Positions 51,518-63,300 of a stretch of 64,000 bases of DNA are shown in pieces. The stretch comes from Apostichopus japonicus. Lineage: Eukaryota > Echinodermata > Holothuroidea > Aspidochirotida > Stichopodidae. Position 1 is the first letter of the stretch; the number at the start of each line of letters is the position of its first letter. The DNA is taken from assembly GCF_037975245.1 (NCBI RefSeq), contig NC_092575.1, forward strand, positions 23,159,341 to 23,223,340. The letters are read 5' to 3'. Both the position numbers and the translations under genes were made by a program. The notes under the pieces were generated by a model, which saw only the letters and a list, made by a program, of their open reading frames with translations, did no database searches and was not told where the DNA came from.

Positions 51518-51757
51518 TTATGAAGATGGCTTATAAGTGGTCAAAGTGTGTGTCTCGGGTTTCGGGGTAGCTACGTAGATCTCGATTTCAACCTGGTCTG
51601 GGCTGGTCCTCTTAGGGGCTACGTGCTTATCAGCTGGTTCCCATATGACTGGTGAGGATAGTAGAATACAGAGTGACCCCAACACCACGCTAATTATATA
51701 AATGATCAGAAAGATTCGGTCCAGCACCATTGATACAAACTGAAATTCGGCCTCAAT
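51518..51757 (-). CDS. Nicotinic receptor alpha, last exon (MX end, TM4, C-terminus)
   Basis: The exon follows acceptor TTTTCGTTCAG (51768-51758). It reads 79 codons and stops at TAA (51520-51518). It begins IEAEFQFVSMVLDR, the amphipathic pre-TM4 segment, then has TM4 (residues ~431-452 of the joined partial protein, rich in I/L/V with SVVLGSLC). A hydrophilic tail of about 43 residues with TPKPETHTLTTYKPSS ends the protein. Joining is phase 0 to the glutamine at 52468. The extracellular tail is longer than in most vertebrate alpha subunits and looks lineage-specific. Confidence 0.9.
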   Translation of the reverse strand: MEAEFQFVSMVLDRIFLIIYIISVVLGSLCILLSSPVIWEPADKHVAPKRTSPDQVEIEIYVATPKPETHTLTTYKPSS

Positions 51758-52378
51758 CTGAACGAAAACAGAAAAGAAAAAAACAATTGTTGTAACCACT
51801 TGATAATGTGGATGCATATTTGCTTTAGTTACATTTAACTGTTGCTAGTTAGAAATCATATGTAGACGGCTTCATGTGAAGGGTTTTGCGTGATTTGACC
51901 CAAGGGGATTGGGTGCGAGTGCCGCCAAACACTTGGTAGTTTTCACTTTCACCGTGTTCCCCACTTTTGTGCCATGCGCGGATCCAGAGGTAGCAATGAA
52001 GCAGGGATGCGAGTACACGCCCCATTCAACCTCACACAAAATCAAATATGCGTTTAGAGGTAAGAATATACATATTTTCAGTCTACATTATTTGACTTCC
52101 AAGCTGACACGGGAGTCGGTTTTAAACGACCACAGGACCACTCCCTTCCCACCTTTGTAGAATCCCACATCCGCCGCTGAAGAAATATTTGATATGGCAA
52201 TTCGTTCTGTTCTTTACCAAACTGACCCAAACCTAATGTAGATTCCACCAAATCGGTTATTTTGTAACAACAGAGACATTGAAAACATCCGATACTTCTC
52301 CCAAGAATATCATGCTATAAACCAAATTTAACATAAATCTATTTTGATATATTTAAAATACATATACATATACACACG

Positions 52379-52430
<52 letters not shown>

Positions 52431-52467
52431 AATTAGCTACGCTTATTGAAATAACGTACAAACATAC
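51758..52467 (-). other. Nicotinic receptor last intron (710 bp)
   Basis: Donor GTATGT at 52467 and acceptor CAG at 51758 flank it. It holds the CA/TA microsatellite at 52361-52430 and otherwise nothing recognised. Confidence 0.85.
52361..52430. repeat. (CA)n(TA)n microsatellite
   Basis: CACACA units followed by TA units just inside the last receptor intron, about 40 bp from the donor. Without the splice, reading through this tract gives a Tyr/Ile/Cys-Val low-complexity tail that is not part of the protein. Confidence 0.95.
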
Positions 52468-53563
52468 CTGTTTCTCGCTGTCATCATTTTTGGTTCGTTC
52501 AACGATGAAATTCATATATTCGAGCCCCTCTCGTACCCTTGGGTTCATGCCCTGGCGTTCTTGTGTTGGTCTCTGGCGTTGATGATGGTGATGATCAATA
52601 TTGGTATCCATCATCATCTCATCTTCAGAATCATGATCTCTTTCTACGGATAACATGTTTGATTGGTTACCGTCGTGTGAACTATCCGATTTTTGCAGCC
52701 GTTTGTAATGACTGGGAGAACGACTGAGGAGAAGACTACGGCGATTAAAACAGTTTCTGTCACCAGCAGGCGAGTCCATGCCGTTTGGTGTGAAGTTGCC
52801 ATTTTTGGGTGGATCAATCCTGATCTGCGGTTCGCAGTAGGCAGGGAAATCTTTCTCGCAGTCGGCTGGTCTCTTCATGAGGATATAAGGAGGTAAAATC
52901 TCGATAAAGACGGTCCTTACCCAGGGTCTTAAGGTATGTGTCAATGGTGTTCGGTGAAATATATGTATGACGATGACAGTCAAAAGTATGGACACGGTCA
53001 CCATGCCCATACTGAAGAGCAGATAGACCCCGATGAGGGGGACCGCCTTGGATGTAGGAGGGATCATATCTGCGATCAGGAGGAGGAACACGATCAACGC
53101 TAGGAGGATGGAGATGCAGAGTGTAACTTTTTCACCGCAGTTGGAAGGCAGGTAAAATACAAAAATGGTCAGAATTGTAATAAGCACACACGGAACGACA
53201 AATGTCACAATGTAGAATAGACTCTTTCTGTGTAGAACAAAATAAAATGTTATATCCACATATTGATCGTCACAGCATGGATATGAAATTTTATGCCTTC
53301 TGATAGGCATTTCGACAATCTCCCATTCGGCATTCCTCCAATAGGTATCACCGAGGGGAACTCGAACTGGGAACAAATCTAGACGACTGGAATCGTGAGT
53401 CCAAGAACCGAATTTCAAGGAGCAGTTTTGCTCGTCGAATGGAAAATATTCGACGTCGATATCACACGAGCTTTTGTAGACCGCTGGAGGTGACCACCAA
53501 ACGGAACCGTTATAATCCAAGAGGGCTTTAGTTAACATGCTGACGTCGTAGGTTCCTTCGACA
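52468..53563 (-). CDS. Nicotinic acetylcholine receptor alpha, large exon (ligand domain to cytoplasmic loop)
   Basis: This 1096-bp exon runs from acceptor CTTTCGCAG (53572-53564) to donor CAG|GTATGT. The first base completes the Asn codon split from the 110-bp exon. In joined-partial numbering it has the Cys-loop C85-C99 (CDIDVEYFPFDEQNC), loop B Trp106 (GSWTHD) and loop C Tyr146, Cys148-Cys149, Tyr153 (YPCCDDQY). The vicinal cysteines define an alpha subunit. TM1 is ~167-190, TM2 ~198-217 and TM3 ~226-250. The pore has GEK before TM2 (Glu -1'), Thr2', Ser6', Leu9', Val13' and Asp20', which is cation-selective. The loop (251-417) starts HRTPLTHTLRPWVRTVF and contains an acidic/Met stretch and HHHHQRQR. 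The closest pattern is neuronal alpha2-6, from memory. Confidence 0.96.
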
Positions 53564-54842
53564 CTGCGAAAGCAAGCATGACAAGATACATCAAAAGACG
53601 ATAGACAAAAAGAAATATGACAATTGAAGATTAGAAATTCGGACTTTAAAGACTACTTTAAGAATCACAAGAACAGGTATGTTATGGTCTGTCAGAAATG
53701 AAAGCAAAGACTATACTTGTTTTCGTGTTTCGTTTTGTTAAAACACATGGTGGAAATAAGTGTCGAGGCGCAGTCTGGTCATTACTATATCAAAACCACA
53801 GTTAAAGCGTTTATGTTAACATAGAAGAGTCACCACCGAATCCTCTTGCAACCTCCCATCTCTCCCCTCCCCCCTCCCCCTACCGCATCTCCAACGCCTG
53901 TTCTTTCAATGAACACATGCAGTTTTTCCGTATTAATTTGACAACTGCAAGCCTTCTCCCATTTATTCAACCAGAACGATTTGGGTGTTATTTAACAATA
54001 ATTAATCAACCACTCGTCTCATTTGAATGACCTATGACCTCACATACTTAAAGTCCCGCTGCTGTTCAAATTTGATGAAAGTTGGAGCGATATCTGACGA
54101 TAGAATATTGATACAAGTATTTTCATTCTGTTGACAAATCCATATTTATAATCTCCAGAATATACGGTATAGCTCAACCATAAATATTCAAATTGGCAAC
54201 AAAGGCTTTCAACTGGCAACCTTTTCCGTAACCGACCTTGAAGAAGCAGTCGTCTCTATGGCAACAACTTACCTTCACCATTATAAACAACTAATGAACA
54301 GACGTTTCCTGCAAGCGTTTCCTATTTCGAATGCGATAACATGGTCTATGAAGGTAACTAATTTGAAACCTTATCGAAAATTTAAATATCCGGACGACAG
54401 TGAACCTTCGTGACATTTCAAGGTGTTGCCAGACGACTAAGGCCACCTGTAAAACAATTACCTCTGACAACAGGGTGATTATTGATATATACATAGACGC
54501 ATCCTCCAGCCAAAATGAATGCAACCAGAGTTCAGCATCTCAGTTCCCTCCAAAATCAGTGCTTTCTATAAATGTTTAGTTGTGACTTAAATTCGAGTAA
54601 AATCAAATAAAGAATGAGAGTACAAATTAATACTTTCCTGGGCCGCAAATAATCTTACTGACTGTGGTGCTTGATCCGTGAACTAAACCCCCATCCATCT
54701 ATTTTGAAATTCTAAGCACTAACTGAATGAGGCGAAATCTTTCAATCTCATAGAAAATTCCACTGTTTGAACTATTGAACCCTCTTTGAAAACGAAAACA
54801 GATCGTATTTCATGTATTTATAGTTAATTTAGATTTGCTCAC
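53564..54842 (-). other. Nicotinic receptor intron (1.28 kb)
   Basis: Donor GTGAGC at 54842 and acceptor at 53564, phase 2. No gene or clear repeat was seen in it. Confidence 0.85.
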
Positions 54843-54952
54843 TTGTTGTATAGTAAAATATCTGGTTTCCAAAGGAAACTTATAGGTACGTGAACTCTCT
54901 TAAGCCCTTCATATTCTTCTGGATCCCAGGTCAGTCTGTAGTCTATCCATTT
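54843..54952 (-). CDS. Nicotinic receptor alpha, 110-bp exon (loops D and A)
   Basis: The exon follows acceptor CCATTACAG and starts AAATGGATAGAC, reading KWIDYRLTWDPEEYEG. It ends LWKPDILLYN plus two bases of the next Asn codon. Trp17 (partial numbering) is the loop D tryptophan and Tyr50 the loop A tyrosine of the acetylcholine site. The length of exactly 110 bp equals that of exon 4 in vertebrate nicotinic genes. Its acceptor lies next to a pyrimidine-rich (coding strand) tandem repeat at 54960-55345. Confidence 0.95.
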
Positions 54953-57561
54953 CTGTAATGGTACAAAAAAATGAAATGACATGAAACGAGGTACAATCAA
55001 ATCTCGTGAAACAAAGTGAAAAGAATTATAATGAAATACAAAGAAATACACTGAAATATAGTGAATTATAGTGAAACGAAATGAAAAGAAATATAATGAA
55101 ATGAAATGTAAAGAAATAAGTGAAATATAGTGAAATAAAGTGTAATATAGTAAAACGAAATGAACAGAAATAAAATGAAATATAGTGAAACGAATTGAAA
55201 GGAAATATAATGAAATATAGTGAAACTAAATGAGAAGAAATAGAATGGGGTAAAGTGAAACTAAATGAGAAGAAATACAATGAAATATCGTGAAACGAAA
55301 TGAAAAAAAATACATGAAATATAGTGAAACGAAATGTCATGATATGGCATGACTTGACATGACTTTAAGTATTGACCGAGGAAAACTGCGATTAATCTAA
55401 GACATCATTCTGTATAGATAATGTCATTTAATTATTTGAACGTTAAGTAGGCCTACTGTGGAGACAGAAATCATGATAACAACTAGAGTCATGCCTGATG
55501 AGAGGGGTCCCTGATCAATTAGGGGCCCTGCAAAGGATGGAGAGCGGGAGGAAAATATGGGACACAGGGTCATGCAAGCTCATTTTTATCATATTCTTAC
55601 GAAAAGCAAAAAGGATCTGGAGAGTGCCAGAAATGGGTCCGTTAACAGGATTGCCTGGGTAACCCCCAGTCGGTAGAATACAATAATTGCTCAGAAGTCA
55701 GTGGTTCGAATTCCGTTTCTAGTAATAAATGTCTCTGATTATTTCAAATTGTTCATATTTGCCCAGGGAGTGTACTCCTGTTGATGTACTTATACATACT
55801 TTTATATTTCCTGATCTTTAACAGTCAAAATATTTGATTGATCTCACAAAGTAATATTTAGTACCTATATCTTCTTGTAATAAGTTGCAAACTGTACCAG
55901 TTGCGCGAAGACACTTTAAGCATGAAAGTATCATCATTCAAAAACTGAATCTATGTCACGAAATATCCCTAGAGAATTTCACACCCTAGCTAATATTTCT
56001 TGTAAATAGATTGGTTTTTTTTTTCAACCTCGGTAGATACATTACATGGGTAAGTTTGCATGCATTTATTAAAAGTCTAGGGGAAAAAGATAATAATTGG
56101 ATATCAGAATATCAGGTTAATACTGGCTGATCTAATTATTGCGTATATTACTATACAACAGAAACCTTTAACGGCTTCTATAGTCTGTAAAAACAAAGAA
56201 AATGTATATTTTCTTCGTTGAATATAGAAAGATGGTGCTGTGCGAGAAATATACAAAACGGATGGAATTAAATTAAGAAATTCAGTAGTTATTGTCCAAC
56301 TGTAAATATATTTGACAATCTTAACACTATATACTGTTTATGATAATATTGTAACTAAAAAAAGTGGATAATGATTTATCTCTGAACGAGAGTGAGAAAT
56401 GAGCAACCACGTTTTGTGTAGTATGGAGAGGACTGACTAGAGGGGTGCCAGAGGTGGGCTATATTCCCGGGACCTGGGGTTAGTTAGGTGGCCCGAGGAT
56501 AAGAAGGGGACAGGGAAGAGATGAAGAGTGACCTGGGGAATTGTGCCCTGGAAAAGTTGGCGGGTACCCGGGATAGTATATGAAAAAGAAAAGACTGTAT
56601 TAATATATTCATAAGACTAGTCTGAAAGGGAACGAGAAAGTGCCAAAAAAAATGGGGTCCGGTGACGTAACTGTATGGAACACCAAAAGGGGCACTTAAT
56701 AAACCATGGTGCATGTTCTGAAATTATAGATCTCACAAGTGTCAAACTTTGGTCTGATATAAGCCAATCCATTGCCCGATAGCGTGCAAACAACCGGGTA
56801 CAATCAACACTACGATTTTAATTTCAATTAGTAACTGTTGCGTTGCCTCTGAGGAAGTGACTTTGTGTTCTATGTGCTACCCTAACGAATTCAACCAATT
56901 TGGTTGAATAGCCTCCGGTATCATACTTGAATTCTCGGAACATGTTAATTGATAGTTTTCAGCTAACTTCATCTTTGAAAAGGCAAATTTATCGGACATT
57001 AAAGGCGATGTTGAGATGCAGCATGCACTGATCGTAATTGCATTAAAATGGTATGTTTAAGTTAGACAATCGTTATTAACTGATTTATTGGATTGCAGGC
57101 CTATTCTGGGCTTAATGTCATGTCTGATGTTCCCTATAATGAGAAGGCTTCTTCCATTTGCGATTTTACATTGTAAAAGAAGCGTAGGTGTTATACTAGT
57201 CCTTGTGGAACCGGATTATTCTAAAGAGCTTTTAAGATATTACCACAATAGATCAAATTTATCTTGATACGTCAAATGCCACAGTAATTAAACCCTGGAA
57301 GTCATAGTATTCACATCGGAATAAGTAGAACAGATTTAGCGTTAAAACTTGTATTGTTTTTGAGGTTTGCGAATAACGCAGCAAACAATTTCTTATGTCT
57401 ACGTTTACGAGTTCGATGGACAAATTGGCTACAAAAGACAGTGGGAGTATGGCCTCGCACTCCCCCCCCCCCTCACCTAACGTCAGAAATGGACGCCCAC
57501 GCTTAGATATACAAATGATCACGACCTTTAAATCAGCTTTTCAAGAAACCAATCAGCTTAC
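54953..57561 (-). other. Nicotinic receptor intron (2.6 kb)
   Basis: Donor GTAAGC at 57561 and acceptor at 54953, phase 0. It holds the TTTCACT-type array at 54960-55345 and a C11 run at 57462-57472. A stretch near 55660-55730 has a B-box-like GTGGTTCGAATTCC but no convincing box A. Confidence 0.85.
54960..55345. repeat. Degenerate AGTGAAA/ATGAAA-type tandem repeat
   Basis: Imperfect GTGAAATATAGTGAAACGAA and ATGAAAAGAAATATAATG units recur on the + strand. On the receptor coding strand this is a run of TTTCACT and TTTCATT. Divergence among units is much higher than in the related 107-bp satellite at 49922-51065. Confidence 0.85.
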
Positions 57562-57606
57562 CTGTCTTACCCACAAACTAGTGGTCATGACTTGATTACG
57601 CTCGTT
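57562..57606 (-). CDS. Nicotinic receptor alpha, 45-bp exon
   Basis: The exon lies between acceptor TTTTCTTGCAG and donor CAG|GTAAGC and encodes exactly NERNQVMTTSLWVRQ. This matches the D-E-x-N-Q-x-x-T-T-x-x-W-x-x-Q signature just before loop D in nicotinic subunits. The 45-bp size is the classic exon 3 length in vertebrate genes. The (GGGGAGA)n tract begins about 47 bp 5' of the acceptor. Confidence 0.93.
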
Positions 57607-57653
57607 CTGCAAGAAAATAAAAATATGAAAATAAAAAGTTAAATGATAAGAAA

Positions 57654-57740
57654 GGAGAGGGGAGAGGGGAGAGGGGAGAGGGGAGAGGAGAGAGGGGAGA
57701 GGGGAGAGGGGAGAGGGGAGAGGGGAGAGGGGAGAGGGGA
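57654..57740. repeat. (GGGGAGA)n purine minisatellite
   Basis: About twelve 7-bp GGGGAGA units with one irregular unit in the middle. All purine on the + strand, so (TCTCCCC)n on the receptor coding strand. It ends about 47 bp from the 3' splice site of the 45-bp exon. Confidence 0.95.
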
Positions 57741-60013
57741 TTTTTAAATCAAATTTAATATGACGTCATCACAGTTACCCAACAAAATGTTAATATTGAT
57801 CCAGGAAAGAAATGATCAGCCAAATAAAAAGTGAGCTAAGAGTGTTGAGTAATTTGTTATAATATTTTGATCGTTTTAAATCCTCTACTTTTTTTATCAC
57901 AGAATTTGAATTTTTCATATTTTTAAATAGGTCTGACTATATGCTGAAATTCATGTCTCGCTAGAAGAAAACTTTTTCCTTCCCTCCTCTCTCCGGCTCA
58001 TGCCTCTCAAATTCCCATCCCTTAAAACGCCACACATTTTTATGTATAATGAATTATCGACCACTATTGCTCATATTTTACAGGGAAACAAATATTGCAC
58101 CGTCGATGGTTTTAAACACGTCCTGAAAGAGGTTGGCTGCATGCGTGTGGGTGCGTTGGTTTTTGTACTTATATCTTTATAACAGAACGTGTGAGTCCAT
58201 ATTTTCATATTTTGTAAACGTCTTTACTTTCGACGGGTTCCTTCTTGAGTTCCATCACGAAAAACAATTTGTTTACAAAGATGTAGAGATTCCACAGAAC
58301 TTGAACTTATAACAACAACAACAAAATAGCCCTAGATTCACTTAAGAAAATAACTGCAATACTGAGATGTGGAATATTGTAGTGTTGTATATAGCCTGCA
58401 TCTAAGTTTGTTGGTTTCTGTAAATATTTGTAGGCTTTTCTTTCTTTAATATTTTGCTTTGCCAAATTTTCTGTCATAATATACAGAATACATTCCTTTT
58501 GCATAGCCTATGTCGTGTGTGTGTCTCGTGTCTCGTGTGTGCGTGTGTGCTTCTTAAAAAGGTTCCTGAAACTTTGTTAAACTTTTAGTCTTGCTGTAAA
58601 TTTATTACCGCCTTTGATCACTTTCTATTTGTATTTTAATACATAAACAGTTATCCTTGACCACAAAAAAATTAACGATAAATTTGACCCCATGAAAAGC
58701 CTATTCTCTCTTCTCCCCAGAATGGTACAAATTCACATCGCATAACCCAATGAAGTTTACTCATGAACATAATAAAGCATCAACAGAACTTGTCTCCGAG
58801 ATGCTGTCTACGCTTTGGACAGAAAATGCACGTTTTAAAACAAAGATGGTCCATTCAATCTGAACACAAGCCGATAGCACGACTTACGCATTAGTCTAAT
58901 TGAGCATATACTATGGTAACTGCTAGATGAACCTGTACGCGTTTTACTGTCCTTGAATGTGTATAATAGATTGGTATTATATTGGTAAAGGTGTCTTAAG
59001 GAGATGAATACAAATGTATCCAAGTAAAAGTTTCCAAGGACGTTTGAGCCATGGGTAAAGAGGGGGAATATTGTGAAGTATATATAAATATATAGTGACC
59101 ATTTTAGCATAACATAATCTTTCACGGGGTCATTATTTAAAAAGGGTAGAATGGTCCGTTTTTTTTATCTGATTCATATGAAATCTACATTGTTCAATTG
59201 GGCTTACGAAGTCCTTTATAATAATTATTCAAAGACCATATTATTGTGACAAAATTGTTTATAATATGTCTTTATATTAACATATTTCTTTGTGCAATTT
59301 TGTGCAATCCAAAAATAGCAAAGCATAATAATATTTGACCATACTATAAAGCCCCATCGAAACGGTGTCTTATAATTTTTACGTATTTATTGCAGTGCGC
59401 GTGCGCGCTACAATATTGGCATTATTTGCCAAGTAAACGATACCTACATGACTGAACGTTGAAACTGAAATGCTTCATATGGTCTCTTTACATTTGCAAT
59501 TTCAGAAGCTAACTGTGTAGGCAACTTATTCTGAGCCTGTCACGGCGCTCACAAGCGCCGTCACCTTGTACTAGGTACCTACATGACTACACTCCCTGGT
59601 GTGTTATCCGCCAAAAAAATAACACCATGAACAGCCGAAAAGTGCTTCCTAATACAATACAATACTGCGTATTTGCAGGCAAATGTAGTTCTAGTTTACA
59701 AACGTGTTCTTATATTTCCGTGTCCATGCTCTATATTGGGCGACTGTTCTTAAGAGATATATCGACTCTACAGTAATGAATGGTTTCGTAGCGTGACGCA
59801 GGGCGGTAAGAGAAACCGAGCAGTCTGCTTTAAGTGTTTCACATTGCTGATCTAAATACACGGAATTCCAGAAATACCAACCAGTCAGTTTCCAATGCTA
59901 TAGGTGTGTGAAAGTAACGACTTGGGGCTATAGACTTAGATACATCCTTAGGCTAGATGCATGAGTAATAATCACACGTGAACAGATTCACATCACAATA
60001 ATTCGTGGTGGGC

Positions 60014-60030
60014 GGGGGGGGGGGGGGGGG
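60014..60030. repeat. G17 homopolymer
   Basis: Seventeen consecutive G, the longest homopolymer of G or C in the window. Read length here should be treated with caution. Confidence 0.85.
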
Positions 60031-60338
60031 TAGAGGTTGGGTGGAGAAGAGAATTTGGAAAGGAGAGTTTTCAGTTTTGTCCTTTTCCCAAGGTAGGAAC
60101 TTTCGTATAGTTATGTGTTCGGATTTTTATATAAATTTTATGTATATGTGGTTTCTGATGAACTAAGATATTCAGTACTTACCGATAGTTTTCGAGTGAA
60201 GAAATTCCGAATTACGTCACAAATTACAAAATTATTTATATACTTCTAACAAAACTTTTAAATTTAGACAAGAGAGTTTGGGAAAACATGTATTTAATAA
60301 TTAGCTTGGCAAATCATATCCGTACAGTATACACGATA

Positions 60339-60374
60339 TTATATATATATATATATGATACATATATATATATA
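60339..60374. repeat. (TA)n microsatellite
   Basis: Two TA runs separated by GATACA. Confidence 0.92.
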
Positions 60375-63300
60375 ATTAATATAACAAAAATAACAAAGCA
60401 AAATTATCAAGGAAAGTTTGTTATATCAGGTAAGCGCTTCAAGATGGGAAGTTTACTGTAAATAACTTGAAAAATAAAATTATTAGATATCTGATGGATT
60501 TAATGAAGAGTACCAGTAGATTAAAAGTACAGGTCGAGATTCGGATTCGGACTCAGTAAAATTTACAAAACGTGAAATTAGAGAAATTTGAAAGAGTGTA
60601 ACACTTGGAAAGATTATTTCATTGATTAAAATAAAATAGCAATATATATAGCTGACGTCATGGTACATTTTGTCAATGTCAACTTCAGGTGATTTCTTTT
60701 ATTTTTATTTACTTTTATTAATATATTATTTATATTTTGATTTGATTTTCAAAGTTGGGCTATTTTGTTGCTTGTTGTTTTTCTTTTGCCCTTCCTGTTT
60801 TTTTTTTTTTTGGGCGAACATTTATTTCGATATTAACATTAAAACATATATTAAAACCAATCTCTCAATTGCAAAGATTTCAAATTTCAATCCTAAATTC
60901 GATTATGTTCTAGGCTTGTCCATTCCACTAATATCATAATCGATAATCCCATATAACCTTTTTTCGATAATCAATAAGACGCCAAAGCCAACCGACTAAT
61001 GAAAGTAATAATTTGATCAACTACTTCAGCTTCTACATCAATAGGATTCCGTAAAACTTAATTATTTTAGTTAAGTTTTGGGTTTATTTATTGTTAATAT
61101 ACAACAAATGTTTTACTCATTAGTGTTAACAAACGTATTACTCGTGTCGTCTTCAGTCTGGTATTTAAAACGTTTATTAAATTGAAAGATTATATTCTAA
61201 ATTCACTTTTCGACACTTGGCTACTTCGATGGAAACTAGAAATAAAACATTTGTTAATATGATAGGTATAAATAAATTTCAGAATATGGGTTAATCTATT
61301 ATATTAGTTGATGAAACAAGGACTGTCATTGGTCGATTTAAAAACAAACAAGCAAAAAGTTTCTTGGTCAAATTGTGACAATCACAAGAAATTTGATATA
61401 CTTTGATATAATTTGATAACTCATACTACTTCTCAATTTTGCCTCTCTTATTTCAAAATTAAGTAGGCCATAAGTCGTCGACTTGTACTGCTTTCGTGAC
61501 AACCTACCAACACGAGGGAAATGAAAATTTATCATTTATGCTTCGCAATCCAACCACTCCATCATCGTTTATCAAGTCACGTCTGATTATGACACAGACA
61601 TAAAGATGTGAAAATAAACTTATGTAGGCTCTTTATCTTTTATTTTCAGTATCTTTAATTTTTCTCTTTTTGAAAAAAGAAGTTTAAGGAAAAGAAAGCA
61701 ACTATTTACGGATTCCGTCTGCCATCTCTACTAGTGGTAATGGTTCCGGCGACGGGATCTTGACTCGTTCCCACTAAAACATATCCAAATATTGTCGGCG
61801 TTAAATGTGATTAATAACGGCTGAATAGATAGCTAGTTTTCGTGTCTTCGGTAAGTGGTAGATATCAGCTTACGTTAATCATATTTCAAAGTGGCACAAG
61901 GGTTAGCCTCAGGCAAAGCGAAGAAGGAGAAGAGTTTCTGCCTCTCTCTCCCTCTTGAGTTCAAATAATATTTTGGAATTTCACAAATGTAAAGTTTTAA
62001 TTTTGAAGTAGAGACGACAAGCATCACATTTGTAGAGGAGTTTCCTTCTTTTTTTTTAAATAGAAGTTGTGAGGAAATTGAAGAGCCAAAGTTATGCCAT
62101 CGTGACGATGAAAAAGTTAATATACGATATTAGTGATACGGTTCTCTTCAGGTATATGGTTTCACGCAACGTATTTTTAAGGAAACTGTGGCGTCTTTGC
62201 ACAAACTCTATAAATCACACGCCTTACTGTAAATATTTCAATAGAAGTAATCGGAGGCAAGTAAAAAAAAAATGTGCAAATATCGTGACAGTAATTGTGA
62301 CGTCATCATTAAAAATATCAGTTTCCAAGACCACGCGGCAGACAATTAGTATTTAATCAACATGAATATAGTATACCTGATAACAAAAAACAGTACTTGG
62401 GATTTGGATGGATTCATTAAAATACCCCATTCATAAAATTATATGATGTCCTATTCAGGGGTCTTGAGAGCCAGGCCAGGCCAGGCCCAGGGTGGCAATG
62501 AAGTCACCGAGCCCCCCCCCTTTCCCCCTCTGTTCACTTTTCACATACACAATATTTTCCCGATCCCATCACTATTTTTCCAGCCTCCCAAATTGACTCT
62601 GGAAACAAATCCACTTACGCTAACCATAACAATACCTCTGAACAAAAGAATTCTTCTGAGGACGCGGTGATTTGTTTTGTTATACATCTGAGGACTTGGA
62701 ATTCCTTTGTTCAAGTCCTCAGACAGAAGAGAAAACAAGTTCACACACATATATCGTGTAGACTTGATCATGTCCAAATATGACACTATCGAGCCACAAT
62801 TTTCTTTATTTCATTGTTTATTTTCTGTTATGAAGAAGGGATTTGTAAATGATAAATGTAAACCTTTGAACCTCATAGCGTAATTCAATAATGCCATTGG
62901 TTTGAATGTCAACTTTGACATTTACCTTGAAAATATGTCTGTTTTTTTTAAACTAGATTAACTCCCAATCGGAGCAAGGTTTTTCTTAGCTGTTTGATGG
63001 AGTTGATCGTCATATAGATATCTGTCTCCTAAGCTAAAAGATGATGGTTGTGGTTTGTGTCCAATTTAGCATACTTTCTAGTCTAAATATTGCAGTAATC
63101 GAGGAAAAAGAAGGAAATATTGTAAAGTTTCTTTCAACTTAATTGCGTAACACTTTTTGTGTCATATGGACCTAACCGAGTCATCTTCTTGCGTGACTTA
63201 TCATAATAATTTTCCCTCCTTTTACTTATATAGTGAGCTTTTAACTATGATTATTGGAAAGAACCAAACTGAAGATACCTGTTAAGCTTTTTTCTCGGCT

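Larger units (their letters stand above)
51518..57606 (-). other. Nicotinic acetylcholine receptor alpha-type subunit gene (gene span, 5' end missing)
   Basis: Four reverse-strand exons (57606-57562, 54952-54843, 53563-52468, 51757-51518) join with matching phases (0, 2, 0) into 496 residues plus TAA. The protein is a Cys-loop ligand-gated channel subunit of the neuronal alpha2-6-like type. The 45-, 110- and ~1.1-kb exon series matches exons 3, 4 and 5 of vertebrate nicotinic genes. The signal peptide and the first ~45 residues of the ligand domain must be coded upstream (higher coordinates) and were not found. Confidence 0.93.

Noticed and set aside
52339-52467. Reading the receptor frame past 52468 as a long cytoplasmic tail
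   Set aside because: The frame crosses a consensus donor into a CA/TA microsatellite. Splicing to 51757 restores the missing fourth membrane segment in phase.
55494-55560. CTGATGAG box as a hammerhead ribozyme
   Set aside because: No GAAAC follows a suitable stem within the expected distance.
55640-55730. tRNA-like B-box (GTGGTTCGAATTCC)
   Set aside because: No box A at the right spacing and no cloverleaf arms could be drawn.
62541-62786. Reverse-strand open frame with LLSEDLNKGI and YNK, tested as the missing first ligand-domain exon of the receptor
   Set aside because: It lacks the RP motif and the strand ending in Asp-Val before a phase 0 donor. The only good donor in it (AGC|GTAAGT) falls at the wrong place, so similarity is probably chance.
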